A stretch of 64,000 nucleotides of DNA from Haloimpatiens sp042688525 (GTDB lineage: Bacteria; Bacillota; Clostridia; Clostridiales; Clostridiaceae). The stretch's first letter is position 1; the number at the start of each line of letters is the position of its first letter. The stretch covers positions 1,922,001-1,986,000 of the forward strand of contig NZ_JBHWAB010000001.1 of NCBI RefSeq assembly GCF_042688525.2. The letters run 5' to 3'. Both the position numbers and the translations under genes were made by a program. Positions 17,713 to 26,539 of the stretch are shown in pieces. Under the pieces are notes generated by a model. The model was not told the DNA's origin, did not search any database, and worked only from the letters and a program-made list of their open reading frames with translations.

Positions 17713-18066
17713 TTTCAATGATATCCTACATGATATATAGATATTTATCACAGTGAGAGAAGGACAAGACAGTAAAGAAAAAGAAGTATAAGAACAGGGA
17801 GACTTTAAAGATAATTAATAACTAAAATTATTTATTATTCATTTTTAATTATTAATTGTAATTAAAACGTGTCGTTCAAAGATCCTTTAATCTTAAACTC
17901 TTTTTCTTTATTGTCAAAATACAAATAATAAACATCCTTTTTGTTAAAAATATATTTATAGAAAATGTATGAAACCATTGAATATCAATTTGAATAAATA
18001 CGAAATTTAGGCATGAAAAATCTTTAGGATTTGTGACAATATATATAATATAAAAGGAGGCTTATT
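17713..18066. other. Intergenic region, no recognisable feature
   Basis: AT-rich sequence before the spore photoproduct lyase gene. I see no ORF, strong hairpin or riboswitch motif. A GCATG near 18011 resembles a SigG -35, but no matching -10 lies at the right distance. Confidence 0.4.
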
Positions 18067-19089
18067 ATGTTTGTTCCTAAAGTTGTTATATTTGAAAAAG
18101 GAGCTTTAGATTATGAGCTTGGAGATAAAATGTATAATAAATTTAAAAATGATTCTAGTGTTGAAGTCATAGAGATATCATCTAATAGGGTAGGTTCACA
18201 TATACCAGGAGAGAATATGTATGAAAAATATAGAGCAGGTAAAAAAACTTTAGCTGTGGGAGTAAAAAAGAGTTTGAAATTTCAAACTTGTAAACCATCA
18301 GCTCATTATCAATTACCTTTAGTTAGTGGATGTATGGGGCAATGCGAATATTGTTACCTAAATACTCAATTAGGAAATAAACCTTTTGTAAGAATTCATG
18401 TGAATGTTGATGAAATATTAAATCAAGCTCAGAAATATATAGACGAAAGAAGTCCAGAGATAACCATATTTGAAGGCGCTGCTACTTCAGATCCTGTTCC
18501 TGTGGAGCCATATAGTAACGCTCTTAAAAAAACTATAGAATATTTTGGAAATGAAGAACTTGCTAGATTTAGGTTTGTTACAAAATATAATGATATAGAT
18601 GGTTTGTTAGATGCTAGGCATAATGGACACACAGAGATTAGATTTAGTTTGAATACAGATAGGATAATAAATGAGTATGAGCATTTTACAGCATCTGCAG
18701 AAAAAAGAATAGAGGCTGCTGTAAAACTTGCAAAACATGGATATCCTATAGGATTTATAATAGCTCCTGTATTTATGTATGAAAATTGGAAAGAAGAGTA
18801 TAAGGAACTTATAGATATGTTGTATGATGCATTGCCTAAAAATTTAAATATGCCTATTGGATTTGAAGTAATATCTCACCGATATACAACAAAAGCTAAA
18901 AATACTATACTTCAGATATTTCCTGAAACTACATTACCAATGAATGATGAAGAAAGAAAATTTAAATATGGTCAATTTGGATATGGAAAGTACGTGTATT
19001 CAAAGGAACAACTTCAAGAAATGAAGGAGTTCTTCAAAGTAGAACTGGATAATAAATTTAAAAATAGTGATATTAAATATATAATATAA
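18067..19089 (+). CDS. splB: Spore photoproduct lyase
   Basis: A 340-residue radical SAM enzyme that repairs 5-thyminyl-5,6-dihydrothymine in germinating spores. The 4Fe-4S motif is GCMGQCEYC (C89, C93, C96), and the N-terminal RVGSHIPGEN and KPSAHYQLPLVSG segments are typical. AAAGGAGG precedes the ATG. The length matches the B. subtilis enzyme. The position of the Bacillus hydrogen-donor Cys141 (FEAACTSD) reads FEGAATSD here, so that cysteine is alanine (A139); C75 is the only nearby alternative. It shows the organism is a spore former. Confidence 0.95.
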   Translation: MFVPKVVIFEKGALDYELGDKMYNKFKNDSSVEVIEISSNRVGSHIPGENMYEKYRAGKKTLAVGVKKSLKFQTCKPSAHYQLPLVSGCMGQCEYCYLNTQLGNKPFVRIHVNVDEILNQAQKYIDERSPEITIFEGAATSDPVPVEPYSNALKKTIEYFGNEELARFRFVTKYNDIDGLLDARHNGHTEIRFSLNTDRIINEYEHFTASAEKRIEAAVKLAKHGYPIGFIIAPVFMYENWKEEYKELIDMLYDALPKNLNMPIGFEVISHRYTTKAKNTILQIFPETTLPMNDEERKFKYGQFGYGKYVYSKEQLQEMKEFFKVELDNKFKNSDIKYII

Positions 19090-19110
19090 GATAATTTTAT
19101 CTTTATTTAT

Positions 19111-19175
19111 TCAATTTTTGCCATGAAAAATAGCCGCTGCGGAAAATGATATCTTGCTTAGAAACCTTTCACTTT
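19111..19175. repeat. MITE family 1, left-end fragment
   Basis: TCAATTTTTGCC then AAAAATAGCCGCTGCGG through GAAACCTTTCACTT matches the first ~65 bp of the family. It lies 30 bp before a complete copy. Confidence 0.65.
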
Positions 19176-19204
19176 AAAGAAAATTAATAGTTAATAATGA
19201 ATAA

Positions 19205-19460
19205 CTCAACTTTCGCAGGTGAAAAACAGTCGCTACGGGAAATGATATCTTGCTCAGAAACCTTTCACTTCAGTAACAAGTTCTAAACTTTACTCATATT
19301 GAAAAAAGATTTTTTAATTAATATTCCGTAGGAATCAGTAATTAAAAAATAACTTTTTCCAAATTCGTAAAGCTAAGAACTTGTAAACTTTGTTCAAATG
19401 TTTCTTACGCAATATATCATTTCCCTTCGCTAGACAGTATTTTTTTACTGCGAAAGTTGA
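19205..19460. repeat. MITE family 1, full-length copy with 8-bp target duplication
   Basis: 256 bp from CTCAACTTTCGCAG to CTGCGAAAGTTGA, flanked on both sides by ATGAATAA (19197-19204 and 19461-19468). No ORF. The central region is an imperfect palindrome around CCGTAGGAATC. Confidence 0.9.
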
Positions 19461-19510
19461 ATGAATAATTAATAATTAAGGAAATTTTGCCTTAGGGCAA
19501 AATAACTAAT

Positions 19511-19694
19511 AAAAAGTGTATAAGATTAAGTAATCTTTGAGTAACTCTATGTGTTCTTAGTCTTACAAATTTGAAAAAAGTTATTTTTAAATTACTAATT
19601 TTTTTAGAATAGTAATTTTAAAATCTTTTTTCAATATAAGTAAGATTTAGAGTATGTTATGGAAGCAAAGGATTCTTCATCTTATACACTTTTT
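19511..19694. repeat. MITE-like palindrome, diverged subfamily
   Basis: Inverted ends AAAAAGTGTATAAG (19511-19524) and CTTATACACTTTTT (19681-19694). The centre (AATTTGAAAAAAGTTATTTT ... AAAATCTTTTTTCAATAT) resembles the centre of family 1 in reverse orientation, but the ends are unrelated. Confidence 0.6.
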
Positions 19695-19731
19695 TTATTT
19701 TATTCTTATTTTTTTATTCCTATCCACCATT

Positions 19732-19747
19732 CTTACAAACTTGTAAG
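19732..19747 (+). promoter_or_regulatory. BceR-like operator
   Basis: CTTACAAACTTGTAAG is a perfect inverted repeat containing TTACA-N4-TGTAA, the consensus reported for BceR-type response regulators. It lies ~115 bp upstream of the ABC-FtsX operon, whose cognate regulator pair is probably the one at 25841-27787. Confidence 0.6.
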
Positions 19748-19863
19748 ATTCAATATATTAAATGTAAGAGAATAGTTATTGTTATAAAGAAGATAAGAAA
19801 ATATAATATAACCGTAGTGAGGTTGTTAAATAAAAGTTTTTATCAGTTAACGGAGGTATATAT

Positions 19864-20562
19864 ATGAAAATATTAGAGGTTCAAAATTTATCCAAGATTT
19901 ATGGAATGGGTAATAATAAGGTTCAAGCTCTTAAAGATGTATCATTTTCTGTTGAAAGAGGGGAATTTGTTGCAATAATTGGAGCATCAGGGTCTGGAAA
20001 GAGTACACTGCTTCATATGCTTGGTGGATTAGATAGACCTACATGTGGAAAAATTTATTTAGATGGTGAAGATGTATATAGATTAAATGAAGAAAAATTA
20101 GCTATTTTTAGAAGAAGAAATGTTGGATTTGTATTTCAATTTTTCAATTTAATACCAGTATTAGATGTAGAAGAAAATATTTCTCTTCCAGCAATGTTAG
20201 ACAAAGAAAAAGTAGATAAAAAATATTTAGAGGAAGTAATAGAGATGCTTGGACTTAAAGAGAGAAAAAGTCATCTTCCATCAGAATTATCTGGAGGTCA
20301 ACAGCAGAGAGTATCTATTGGTAGGGCTTTAATAAATAAGCCTTCAATAATTCTTGCAGATGAACCTACTGGAAATTTAGATAGTAAAAACAGTAAGGAA
20401 GTTGTAGAACTTTTAAAAATTTCTTGTAGAAAATATAATCAAACACTTATAATTATAACTCATGATCTTAGCATAGCAGAGCAAGCAGATAGAGTAATAA
20501 CTATAAGTGATGGACAGATAAAGACTGATGAGAGAATAAAGTGTGAGGAGAGAATAGGATAG
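19864..20562 (+). CDS. ABC transporter ATPase, LolD/MacB/BceA type
   Basis: A 232-residue ATPase of the FtsX-associated group: Walker A GASGSGKST, signature LSGGQQQRVSIGRAL, Walker B IILADEPTGNLD. This group powers mechanotransmission transporters in peptide resistance or lipoprotein release. The gene is 14 bp from the FtsX permease gene. The GGAGG site is good. The upstream BceR-like operator suggests induction by the OmpR regulator encoded 5 kb downstream. Confidence 0.92.
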   Translation: MKILEVQNLSKIYGMGNNKVQALKDVSFSVERGEFVAIIGASGSGKSTLLHMLGGLDRPTCGKIYLDGEDVYRLNEEKLAIFRRRNVGFVFQFFNLIPVLDVEENISLPAMLDKEKVDKKYLEEVIEMLGLKERKSHLPSELSGGQQQRVSIGRALINKPSIILADEPTGNLDSKNSKEVVELLKISCRKYNQTLIIITHDLSIAEQADRVITISDGQIKTDERIKCEERIG

Positions 20563-20576
20563 TAGGGGGAACAAAT

Positions 20577-23144
20577 ATGAAAAGCTATAAAGACATAACA
20601 AATAAATATTTAAAGCAGAATAAAAAAAGAACTATACTTACAATTTGTGGAGTAATACTTTCTGTAGCATTGATTACTTCCATAGGTTTATTTATAAAAT
20701 GTATGCAAAATTCCTTTCTTCAGGGTGAGATTAGGGAAAAAGGATTTTTTCATTTACAAATGTCTAAAAATACTGAAGAAACTTATAAAAAGTTAAAGAG
20801 TAATCCTAAAATTGATAAAATAGGACTTAAAGAAAATTATGCTAGTGTATCTCTTAGAGATTCAAAAGAAATAGAAATTACGAAATACAATAAAAATGCT
20901 TTAGAACTTTTGCCATACAAAACAGCAAAAGGAAGATTTCCAAATAAAGAAGGAGAAATAGCATTAGAACCTTGGGTTCTAAATTATATAGCTAATAAAC
21001 CTAAGATTGGAGAAAATATAAAATTAAAACTTAATAATGGTGAAACGAAGGATTTTAAGTTAACAGGATTAATTGAGAATGATCTTGGAAGTCAATTTAA
21101 TGGAAAATCTTTAGGTATGATTTATAGTGATAAATTTGATATAAGTAAATCTGTTATGTATATTACTATATCAAAAAAAGCAGATATATCTGATACAGTT
21201 GCTGAATTAAAATCTTCTTTCAAAAATATTTCTACAAATTCTATGGTACTAACCTACATGGGAGAAGGAGGAAATAAAGAGATTAATAATAGTGTGTATT
21301 CAATTGCAGGAATTGTTATAGGAATTGCAATCATAGCAACTATAGCTGTTATATATAATTCTTTTCAAATAAGTGTTATTGAAAGAATAAAGCAATATGG
21401 ACTTTTAAGGGCAGTAGGTGCAACTCCAAAACAAATTAGAAAAATAGTTTTAAGAGAAGCTGCAGTGCTAAGTTTAATTGGTGTGCCTATTGGAATACTT
21501 TCCGGTGTATTTGCAATATTTGTTATAGGTAAAATATTTAGTATGATGTCAAACTCTGTTTTTGGAGAATTTTATATTGTAATACCTTATAACGTATTAA
21601 TAATTAGTGCTGTTGTTGGACTGATTTCAATATATGTATCAGCATTAATACCAGCAAGATTTGCAGCAAAGATATCTCCTTTAATTGCTATTAACAGTAG
21701 GACATCAATAACGAAAGAAAAAATAAAGAAAAATAGAGGAAAGATAGCAAAAAGATTTTTAGGAATAAATAGTTTAATGGCTTTTAAAAATATAAAAAGA
21801 AATAGAAAAAGATTTAATATTACGGTATTTTCAATAATGATAAGTGTAACTATATTTATAGCTTTCTCTTCTTTTGTACATATGAGCGAAAATTTTACAA
21901 ATAAAGATTCAGAGAGTTACAAAACTGATTTTATAACTATGAATACTACAGATAAACAAGGTAAAAATTCTTTAACAAAAGATATAATTCATAAGATAGA
22001 AAATAATAATCTTGTAAAAAGTACATTTTTATCTTATGGAAACTATGAATCAAAAGCTTTAATTTTGAATAATCAAAAGGATGAAGAAGTAGAAAATCTT
22101 GTTCCAGAGTTGTATGAAAAAACAAATTTTCAAGGAAAAGATATGAGCTCATTAAAGATGAGTTTTGATATTTATGATGAATTAAAGATAAAGATGAGTA
22201 AGAAATATGTTAAAGATGGAAAAATTAATACAGAAAAAATGGCTAAAGAAAATGGAGTTATATTGGTAAAAGATAACTTATTGAAATCAAAAGGTAAATA
22301 CTATGAAGGACCTATTACAACTTTAAAAGTTGGAGACAGTTTTTATGTTAATAGAAACATTTTTGCAAGAAAGTCAATGGAAGATGTACATTATGACAGA
22401 AATAAATTCAATAAATACTATGATGAAAAATTAAAAAGTATAAAAGACAATTTAAAAGAAGATATGGTAAAGGTAAAAGTAGCTGCAATTGTAGATAGTG
22501 CTCCATATAGTAGTGATGATTTTAGTCAAACAGAGTTAAAAATAATAGCTACAAAGCAAGTTATAAAAAATATATCCGGTAAAAATATAGAGAATATGCC
22601 TATAAAGAGTGCTGAAATTGTGTTAAAGGATAAAAATAAGGAAAATGATTTTGAAAAGTGGATACAAGCAATAGGAGATAGCAGTGGCATAAAGGTTATT
22701 AATATGGTTAAGAAAGGTGAAAATATGCACTCAAGTATGCTTCAAATTAAAATACTGATGTATGGTTTTGTAGTAGTAATTGCTTTAATTGGGGCTGTTA
22801 ATATTGTAAATACTATAACAACTAATTTGATTTTAAGAAAAAAAGAGCTAGCTTCTTTGAGTGCTTTAGGAATGACTTATAAAAATATTAGATCTATGGT
22901 TTTAACAGAAGGAATTCTTTATGGTTTGTATGGTTGTTTTTATGGAGGAATTATAGGGACAGGGCTTTCCTATTTGATGAGTTCTTCTTTTAGATATATA
23001 AAAAGCTTTAAGTGGGGAATTCCTTGGAACACTATAGGAATAGCAACTTTAGCAGCTGTAACAATAGGGCTTATTTCAGTAATTAAACCTTTGAATAAAA
23101 TTAAAAAAGAAAATGTTATTGATGTTATAAGATTGGATGCGTAA
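20577..23144 (+). CDS. FtsX-family ABC transporter permease
   Basis: An 855-residue permease. TM1 lies at ~18-40, a large extracellular domain follows (~45-235), then three helices ending near residue 365; a second FtsX unit repeats this (TM ~412-432, extracellular ~435-715, then three helices to ~845). The signature LLRAVGATPKQIRKIVLREA and its counterpart LSALGMTYKNIRSMVLTEG mark the two FtsX cores. The 4+4 layout is unlike the 10-TM BceB permeases and closer to large clostridial peptide-resistance or efflux permeases. It works with the preceding ATPase. Its substrate is unknown. Confidence 0.9.
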   Translation: MKSYKDITNKYLKQNKKRTILTICGVILSVALITSIGLFIKCMQNSFLQGEIREKGFFHLQMSKNTEETYKKLKSNPKIDKIGLKENYASVSLRDSKEIEITKYNKNALELLPYKTAKGRFPNKEGEIALEPWVLNYIANKPKIGENIKLKLNNGETKDFKLTGLIENDLGSQFNGKSLGMIYSDKFDISKSVMYITISKKADISDTVAELKSSFKNISTNSMVLTYMGEGGNKEINNSVYSIAGIVIGIAIIATIAVIYNSFQISVIERIKQYGLLRAVGATPKQIRKIVLREAAVLSLIGVPIGILSGVFAIFVIGKIFSMMSNSVFGEFYIVIPYNVLIISAVVGLISIYVSALIPARFAAKISPLIAINSRTSITKEKIKKNRGKIAKRFLGINSLMAFKNIKRNRKRFNITVFSIMISVTIFIAFSSFVHMSENFTNKDSESYKTDFITMNTTDKQGKNSLTKDIIHKIENNNLVKSTFLSYGNYESKALILNNQKDEEVENLVPELYEKTNFQGKDMSSLKMSFDIYDELKIKMSKKYVKDGKINTEKMAKENGVILVKDNLLKSKGKYYEGPITTLKVGDSFYVNRNIFARKSMEDVHYDRNKFNKYYDEKLKSIKDNLKEDMVKVKVAAIVDSAPYSSDDFSQTELKIIATKQVIKNISGKNIENMPIKSAEIVLKDKNKENDFEKWIQAIGDSSGIKVINMVKKGENMHSSMLQIKILMYGFVVVIALIGAVNIVNTITTNLILRKKELASLSALGMTYKNIRSMVLTEGILYGLYGCFYGGIIGTGLSYLMSSSFRYIKSFKWGIPWNTIGIATLAAVTIGLISVIKPLNKIKKENVIDVIRLDA

Positions 23145-23200
23145 AAGTCTGAGTTAAAGTGTTATCGTTAAGCTCATAACAATAAAGGAGGATTTAAATC

Positions 23201-24124
23201 ATGAGCAATTTTATTATTGAAACAAATAATCTAACAAAGCAATATGGAGGAAAAAAAAGTGTTGCCAATTTAAGTATTCATGTAAAGAAAGGTAGAATTT
23301 ATGGGTTGCTTGGTCGTAATGGAGCGGGTAAAACCACTACTATGAAAATGCTTCTTAATTTGACACAACCCACAACTGGAGAGGTGTTTATCTTTGATAA
23401 ACCAATTTACGGAAATGAAAAAAAGATTTTTCCGCGAATTGGCAGCTTGATTGAATCACCAGGATTTTACCCTAATTTGACTGGAACCGAAAATCTTAAA
23501 ATTTTTGCTCGATTGCGTGGTATACCTAATCGAAATGCAGTTAAAAATGCTATGAAAGTAGTTGGATTATCTTATAATGATAAGAAATTATTTTCCGAAT
23601 ATTCACTTGGTATGAAGCAGCGTCTTGCAATTGCTAATGCAATTATGCATGATCCAGAACTTTTAATTTTGGACGAGCCAATCAATGGACTTGACCCAAT
23701 TGGTATTGCGGAAGTCCGTGAATTTATCAAACGACTTAGTAAGGATTATGGGAAAACAATTTTAATTTCCAGTCATATTTTATCAGAAATGGCTTTGTTA
23801 GCAGATGATATTGGTATTATTAATAACGGTGTTTTGCTACAAGAGGAAAGCTTGGACAAATTACAGCGGAAAAATAATAAGTATATTCATTTTGTGATTA
23901 CAGATGCATTGCAGGCCTGTCGGATTTTGGAGAATAATTTTCACACTTCTCAATTTCATGTTAATGATGATTATAATTTACAACTTTATGATACCAAGAT
24001 AGATGTATCTGCAATTAACCGCAAATTTATAGAAAGTGGTATTGATGTATCAGAAGTGCATACTCAAAATGATACTCTAGAAGATTACTTTAAAAAGGTA
24101 ACAGGAGGCGAAGGAATTGCTTGA
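23201..24124 (+). CDS. Lantibiotic-immunity-type ABC ATPase (LanF-like)
   Basis: A 307-residue ATPase with Walker A GRNGAGKTT, signature YSLGMKQRLAIA and Walker B LLILDEPINGLDP (the usual T is I, as in many LanF proteins). With the next two permeases it forms the LanF-LanE-LanG arrangement that expels lantibiotics from the membrane. Arginine codons here are often CGN and the sequence is visibly less AT-rich than its neighbours, which use AGA almost only. This suggests acquisition by transfer. It overlaps the next gene by 8 bp. Confidence 0.88.
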   Translation: MSNFIIETNNLTKQYGGKKSVANLSIHVKKGRIYGLLGRNGAGKTTTMKMLLNLTQPTTGEVFIFDKPIYGNEKKIFPRIGSLIESPGFYPNLTGTENLKIFARLRGIPNRNAVKNAMKVVGLSYNDKKLFSEYSLGMKQRLAIANAIMHDPELLILDEPINGLDPIGIAEVREFIKRLSKDYGKTILISSHILSEMALLADDIGIINNGVLLQEESLDKLQRKNNKYIHFVITDALQACRILENNFHTSQFHVNDDYNLQLYDTKIDVSAINRKFIESGIDVSEVHTQNDTLEDYFKKVTGGEGIA

Positions 24125-24875
24125 TTTGATGATTTGTGAATTTCAAAAATTAAAGCGAAAAAAATTTATTATATTTGCTACTCTGGCAGCTTTCTTGTTC
24201 CCAATTCCAATGACTGCATTTGCTATCAGGCAGCACTGGAACTATGAGGAATTGTTCAATATTATTTTGGGTTTTGGGCATTTCGTTTTGTTGATACCGG
24301 TTCTTTGTATTGTTGAAACTATGCTACTTTTCATGGAACGTGATAACAGTACAATGAAGAACCTATTAACTATTCCAATTTCTAGAACAAAAATTATAAT
24401 AATAAAATTGTTGATTTTATTAATTGTATCTGTACTATACGCTGTTACAGCAATGATTGCAAGCTTGATGGGTGCTGCAATTGTTGGAGTAAGTGTTTCA
24501 AATGTTTTACAAAAACTGCTATTAAGTGTCGTTGTGGGAATTATGACTATGATTGCATCTCTACCTTGTGTAACATTGATTGTGTGGTGTAATAAAAACA
24601 ATATTATTTCACTTATTATTTCGTTTTTATATACAATTATTGGTTTTATTATAGGAATTGATCCAAAAGGTGCACCTGGATTAAATTTAAGTACACTTTT
24701 ACCGGTAGGTATGATCAGCCGTTGGATGATGCCATATCTGAACTCAAATCATCTAGATGTAAATACACGTAGGATAATTTTTGTTTCTACTCCATTATGT
24801 TTTATATTTCTTGGTGTTGTTGCTGTAATTTGTATGTTTTTTATTGCCCAAAAATATCAACGCCAGGAAAATTAA
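24117..24875 (+). CDS. Lantibiotic immunity permease (LanE/MutE-like)
   Basis: A 252-residue protein with six predicted membrane helices and the EFQKLKRKKF N-terminus typical of LanE/LanG permeases. The segment FMERDNSTMKNLLTIPISR is the conserved cytosolic loop of this family. It is translationally coupled to the ATPase gene, and the GGAGG of the following gene lies 3 bp beyond its stop. With the companion permease it would form a heterodimeric channel exporting a lantibiotic-like peptide from the membrane. No lantibiotic structural or LanM/LanBC gene is present nearby. Confidence 0.85.
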   Translation: MLDLMICEFQKLKRKKFIIFATLAAFLFPIPMTAFAIRQHWNYEELFNIILGFGHFVLLIPVLCIVETMLLFMERDNSTMKNLLTIPISRTKIIIIKLLILLIVSVLYAVTAMIASLMGAAIVGVSVSNVLQKLLLSVVVGIMTMIASLPCVTLIVWCNKNNIISLIISFLYTIIGFIIGIDPKGAPGLNLSTLLPVGMISRWMMPYLNSNHLDVNTRRIIFVSTPLCFIFLGVVAVICMFFIAQKYQRQEN

Positions 24876-24886
24876 GGAGGGCTACT

Positions 24887-25627
24887 ATGATAAATGTTAT
24901 AATTACAGAAATACAAAAACTGAAACGATATAGTATTTTATGGGCAGGAATTATCGTTGTGATGATTTCACCTCTTATGGCAGTTTTTACGCAAAAGATG
25001 TATATTGTTCAAAATCCAAATTATGGATTTGAAAGTTTGATTAATGATACAATTTGGAATAACATGGGCATGATTTTTCCTAGTACGATTGCGCTGATTG
25101 GTGGTTATATGATTAACCGTGAATATATTGATAATACATTGAAAAACAGCTTACCTATTCCTATTTCTTTTCGTAGATTGTTAATAGGAAAGATATTTAC
25201 GTTGGGTATTGTGACTGTGTTATTTGGTGCGTATAGTTTTCTTATTACTTTGATATGTAGTGTAGTATTTTTCCCAACTGGAATTACTCTTTTTTCAGCT
25301 GTAAAAGGATTTATGCAGATTGTAAGTATGGCATTGTTTATTTATGTTGCAGAACTTCCTGTTATAGCTTTTTGTGGTAGAAAACCAAATATGTTTATGG
25401 GTGGGGTAATAGTATCCTTTGTTTATGGATACTTTTCAATTTTCCTTTCCGGTGAAAATTTACAGGATATTTATCCAATGTCAGCTGGGTTGGGGATTAT
25501 TGGGTTTACAGGAGATACCGGTAGTGATATTATTACTTATAGTCCTTTAGTTGGATGTGTTGTTCTACTTACTATGATTATAGTAACAGCATTGATTCTA
25601 ATTCCAACAAAGAAAAATTACAATTAA
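24887..25627 (+). CDS. Lantibiotic immunity permease (LanG/MutG-like)
   Basis: A 246-residue second permease; the ATG at 24887 follows AAGGAGGG, while an in-frame ATG at 24797 inside the previous gene lacks a site. Helices are spaced as in LanG proteins, and the loop MINREYIDNTLKNSLPIPIS parallels the loop in LanE. The gene completes a three-gene immunity operon. Codon style matches the two preceding genes. A MITE-derived hairpin follows immediately. Confidence 0.85.
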   Translation: MINVIITEIQKLKRYSILWAGIIVVMISPLMAVFTQKMYIVQNPNYGFESLINDTIWNNMGMIFPSTIALIGGYMINREYIDNTLKNSLPIPISFRRLLIGKIFTLGIVTVLFGAYSFLITLICSVVFFPTGITLFSAVKGFMQIVSMALFIYVAELPVIAFCGRKPNMFMGGVIVSFVYGYFSIFLSGENLQDIYPMSAGLGIIGFTGDTGSDIITYSPLVGCVVLLTMIIVTALILIPTKKNYN

Positions 25628-25635
25628 GTCATTTC

Positions 25636-25726
25636 AGGAACAAGTTCAAAGTCTTATTTATATTCAAAAGAGATTTTTTGAAAAATATTGAATGTAGGCA
25701 AAAGGCTTAGAAAGCAACTTGTTCCT
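25636..25726 (+). repeat. MITE-core palindrome acting as a probable terminator
   Basis: AGGAACAAGTT (25636-25646) pairs with AACTTGTTCCT (25716-25726); inner sequence resembles the family 1 centre (AACAAGTTC...TATTCAAAAGAGATTTTT). The tail ATTATTTTTTATG is T-rich. It lies at the boundary between the LanFEG genes and the two-component genes. Confidence 0.6.
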
Positions 25727-25840
25727 ATTATTTTTTATGTTAAAATATAATAAATAAAAAATAATGGAAATAAGTGATAATATCATTTAAGTACCTAAAT
25801 TTACTTTTTATCACATATGCAAGAAGTGGAGGTAAGACAA

Positions 25841-26536
25841 TTGAGTAAAATATTACTTTTGGAAGATGATGAAGGACTGGCATTGGGAATTGAGTTTACT
25901 TTGAGTGATGAAGGATATGATGTAACTAGATGTGAATGTGTAAATGAAGCTATGAAAACTTTTGATGAAGAAAAATTTGATATAGCTATATTAGATGTAA
26001 TGCTTCCAGATGGAAGTGGATATGATGTATGTAAATACATAAGAGATAAGAGTGATATGCCAATAATATTTTTAACAGCCTGTGATGAGGAAGTAAATAT
26101 TGTTTTAGGTTTGGACATAGGCGCAGATGATTATATAACAAAACCTTTTAAGGTAAGGGAACTTATTTCAAGAATTAAAGCTAATTTAAGAAGATTTCAT
26201 GTAGAAAGTAATAAAGAAAAGATATTAAAATGTAAAGATATAATATTAGATACAGAGAGGGCTGAGGTACAGAAAAATGGGGAAAAGATAGCCCTATCTA
26301 CACAAGAGTATAAACTTCTTTTAATATTTATGACAAATCCTAAAAAATTAATGAATAGGGAAGAAATATTAGATAAATTAATTGAAGGTTCAGGGGCCTA
26401 TTTTGATACTAATACTCTTTCAGTATATGTAAAAAGGGTTAGGAAAAAGATAGAAGATGATTCTTCTAATCCTGTATATATAAAAACTAAAAGAGGGCTA
26501 GGATACGAGTGGAATTTAGAGGTTGAGAAGGAGTAA
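25841..26536 (+). CDS. OmpR-family response regulator
   Basis: A 231-residue regulator starting at the TTG at 25841, which has GGAGG 8 nt upstream; the in-frame ATG at 25817 has no site. The receiver domain carries the LLEDDEG acidic pocket and the phospho-acceptor in IAILDVMLPDG; the OmpR winged helix ends RTKRGLGYEW-like (KTKRGLGYEW). It is followed 3 bp later by the kinase gene. By type and location it is the best candidate to bind the TTACA-N4-TGTAA site before the ABC-FtsX operon. Confidence 0.92.
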   Translation: MSKILLLEDDEGLALGIEFTLSDEGYDVTRCECVNEAMKTFDEEKFDIAILDVMLPDGSGYDVCKYIRDKSDMPIIFLTACDEEVNIVLGLDIGADDYITKPFKVRELISRIKANLRRFHVESNKEKILKCKDIILDTERAEVQKNGEKIALSTQEYKLLLIFMTNPKKLMNREEILDKLIEGSGAYFDTNTLSVYVKRVRKKIEDDSSNPVYIKTKRGLGYEWNLEVEKE

Positions 26537-26539
26537 AAT

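Noticed and set aside
18005..18060. SigG-like promoter before the spore photoproduct lyase gene
   Set aside because: A GCATG could be a -35, but no CATA-type -10 occurs at 17-18 bp, so it is not supported.
23201..25627. A lantibiotic biosynthesis cluster
   Set aside because: Only immunity transport genes are present; no precursor peptide, LanM, LanB or LanC gene was seen.
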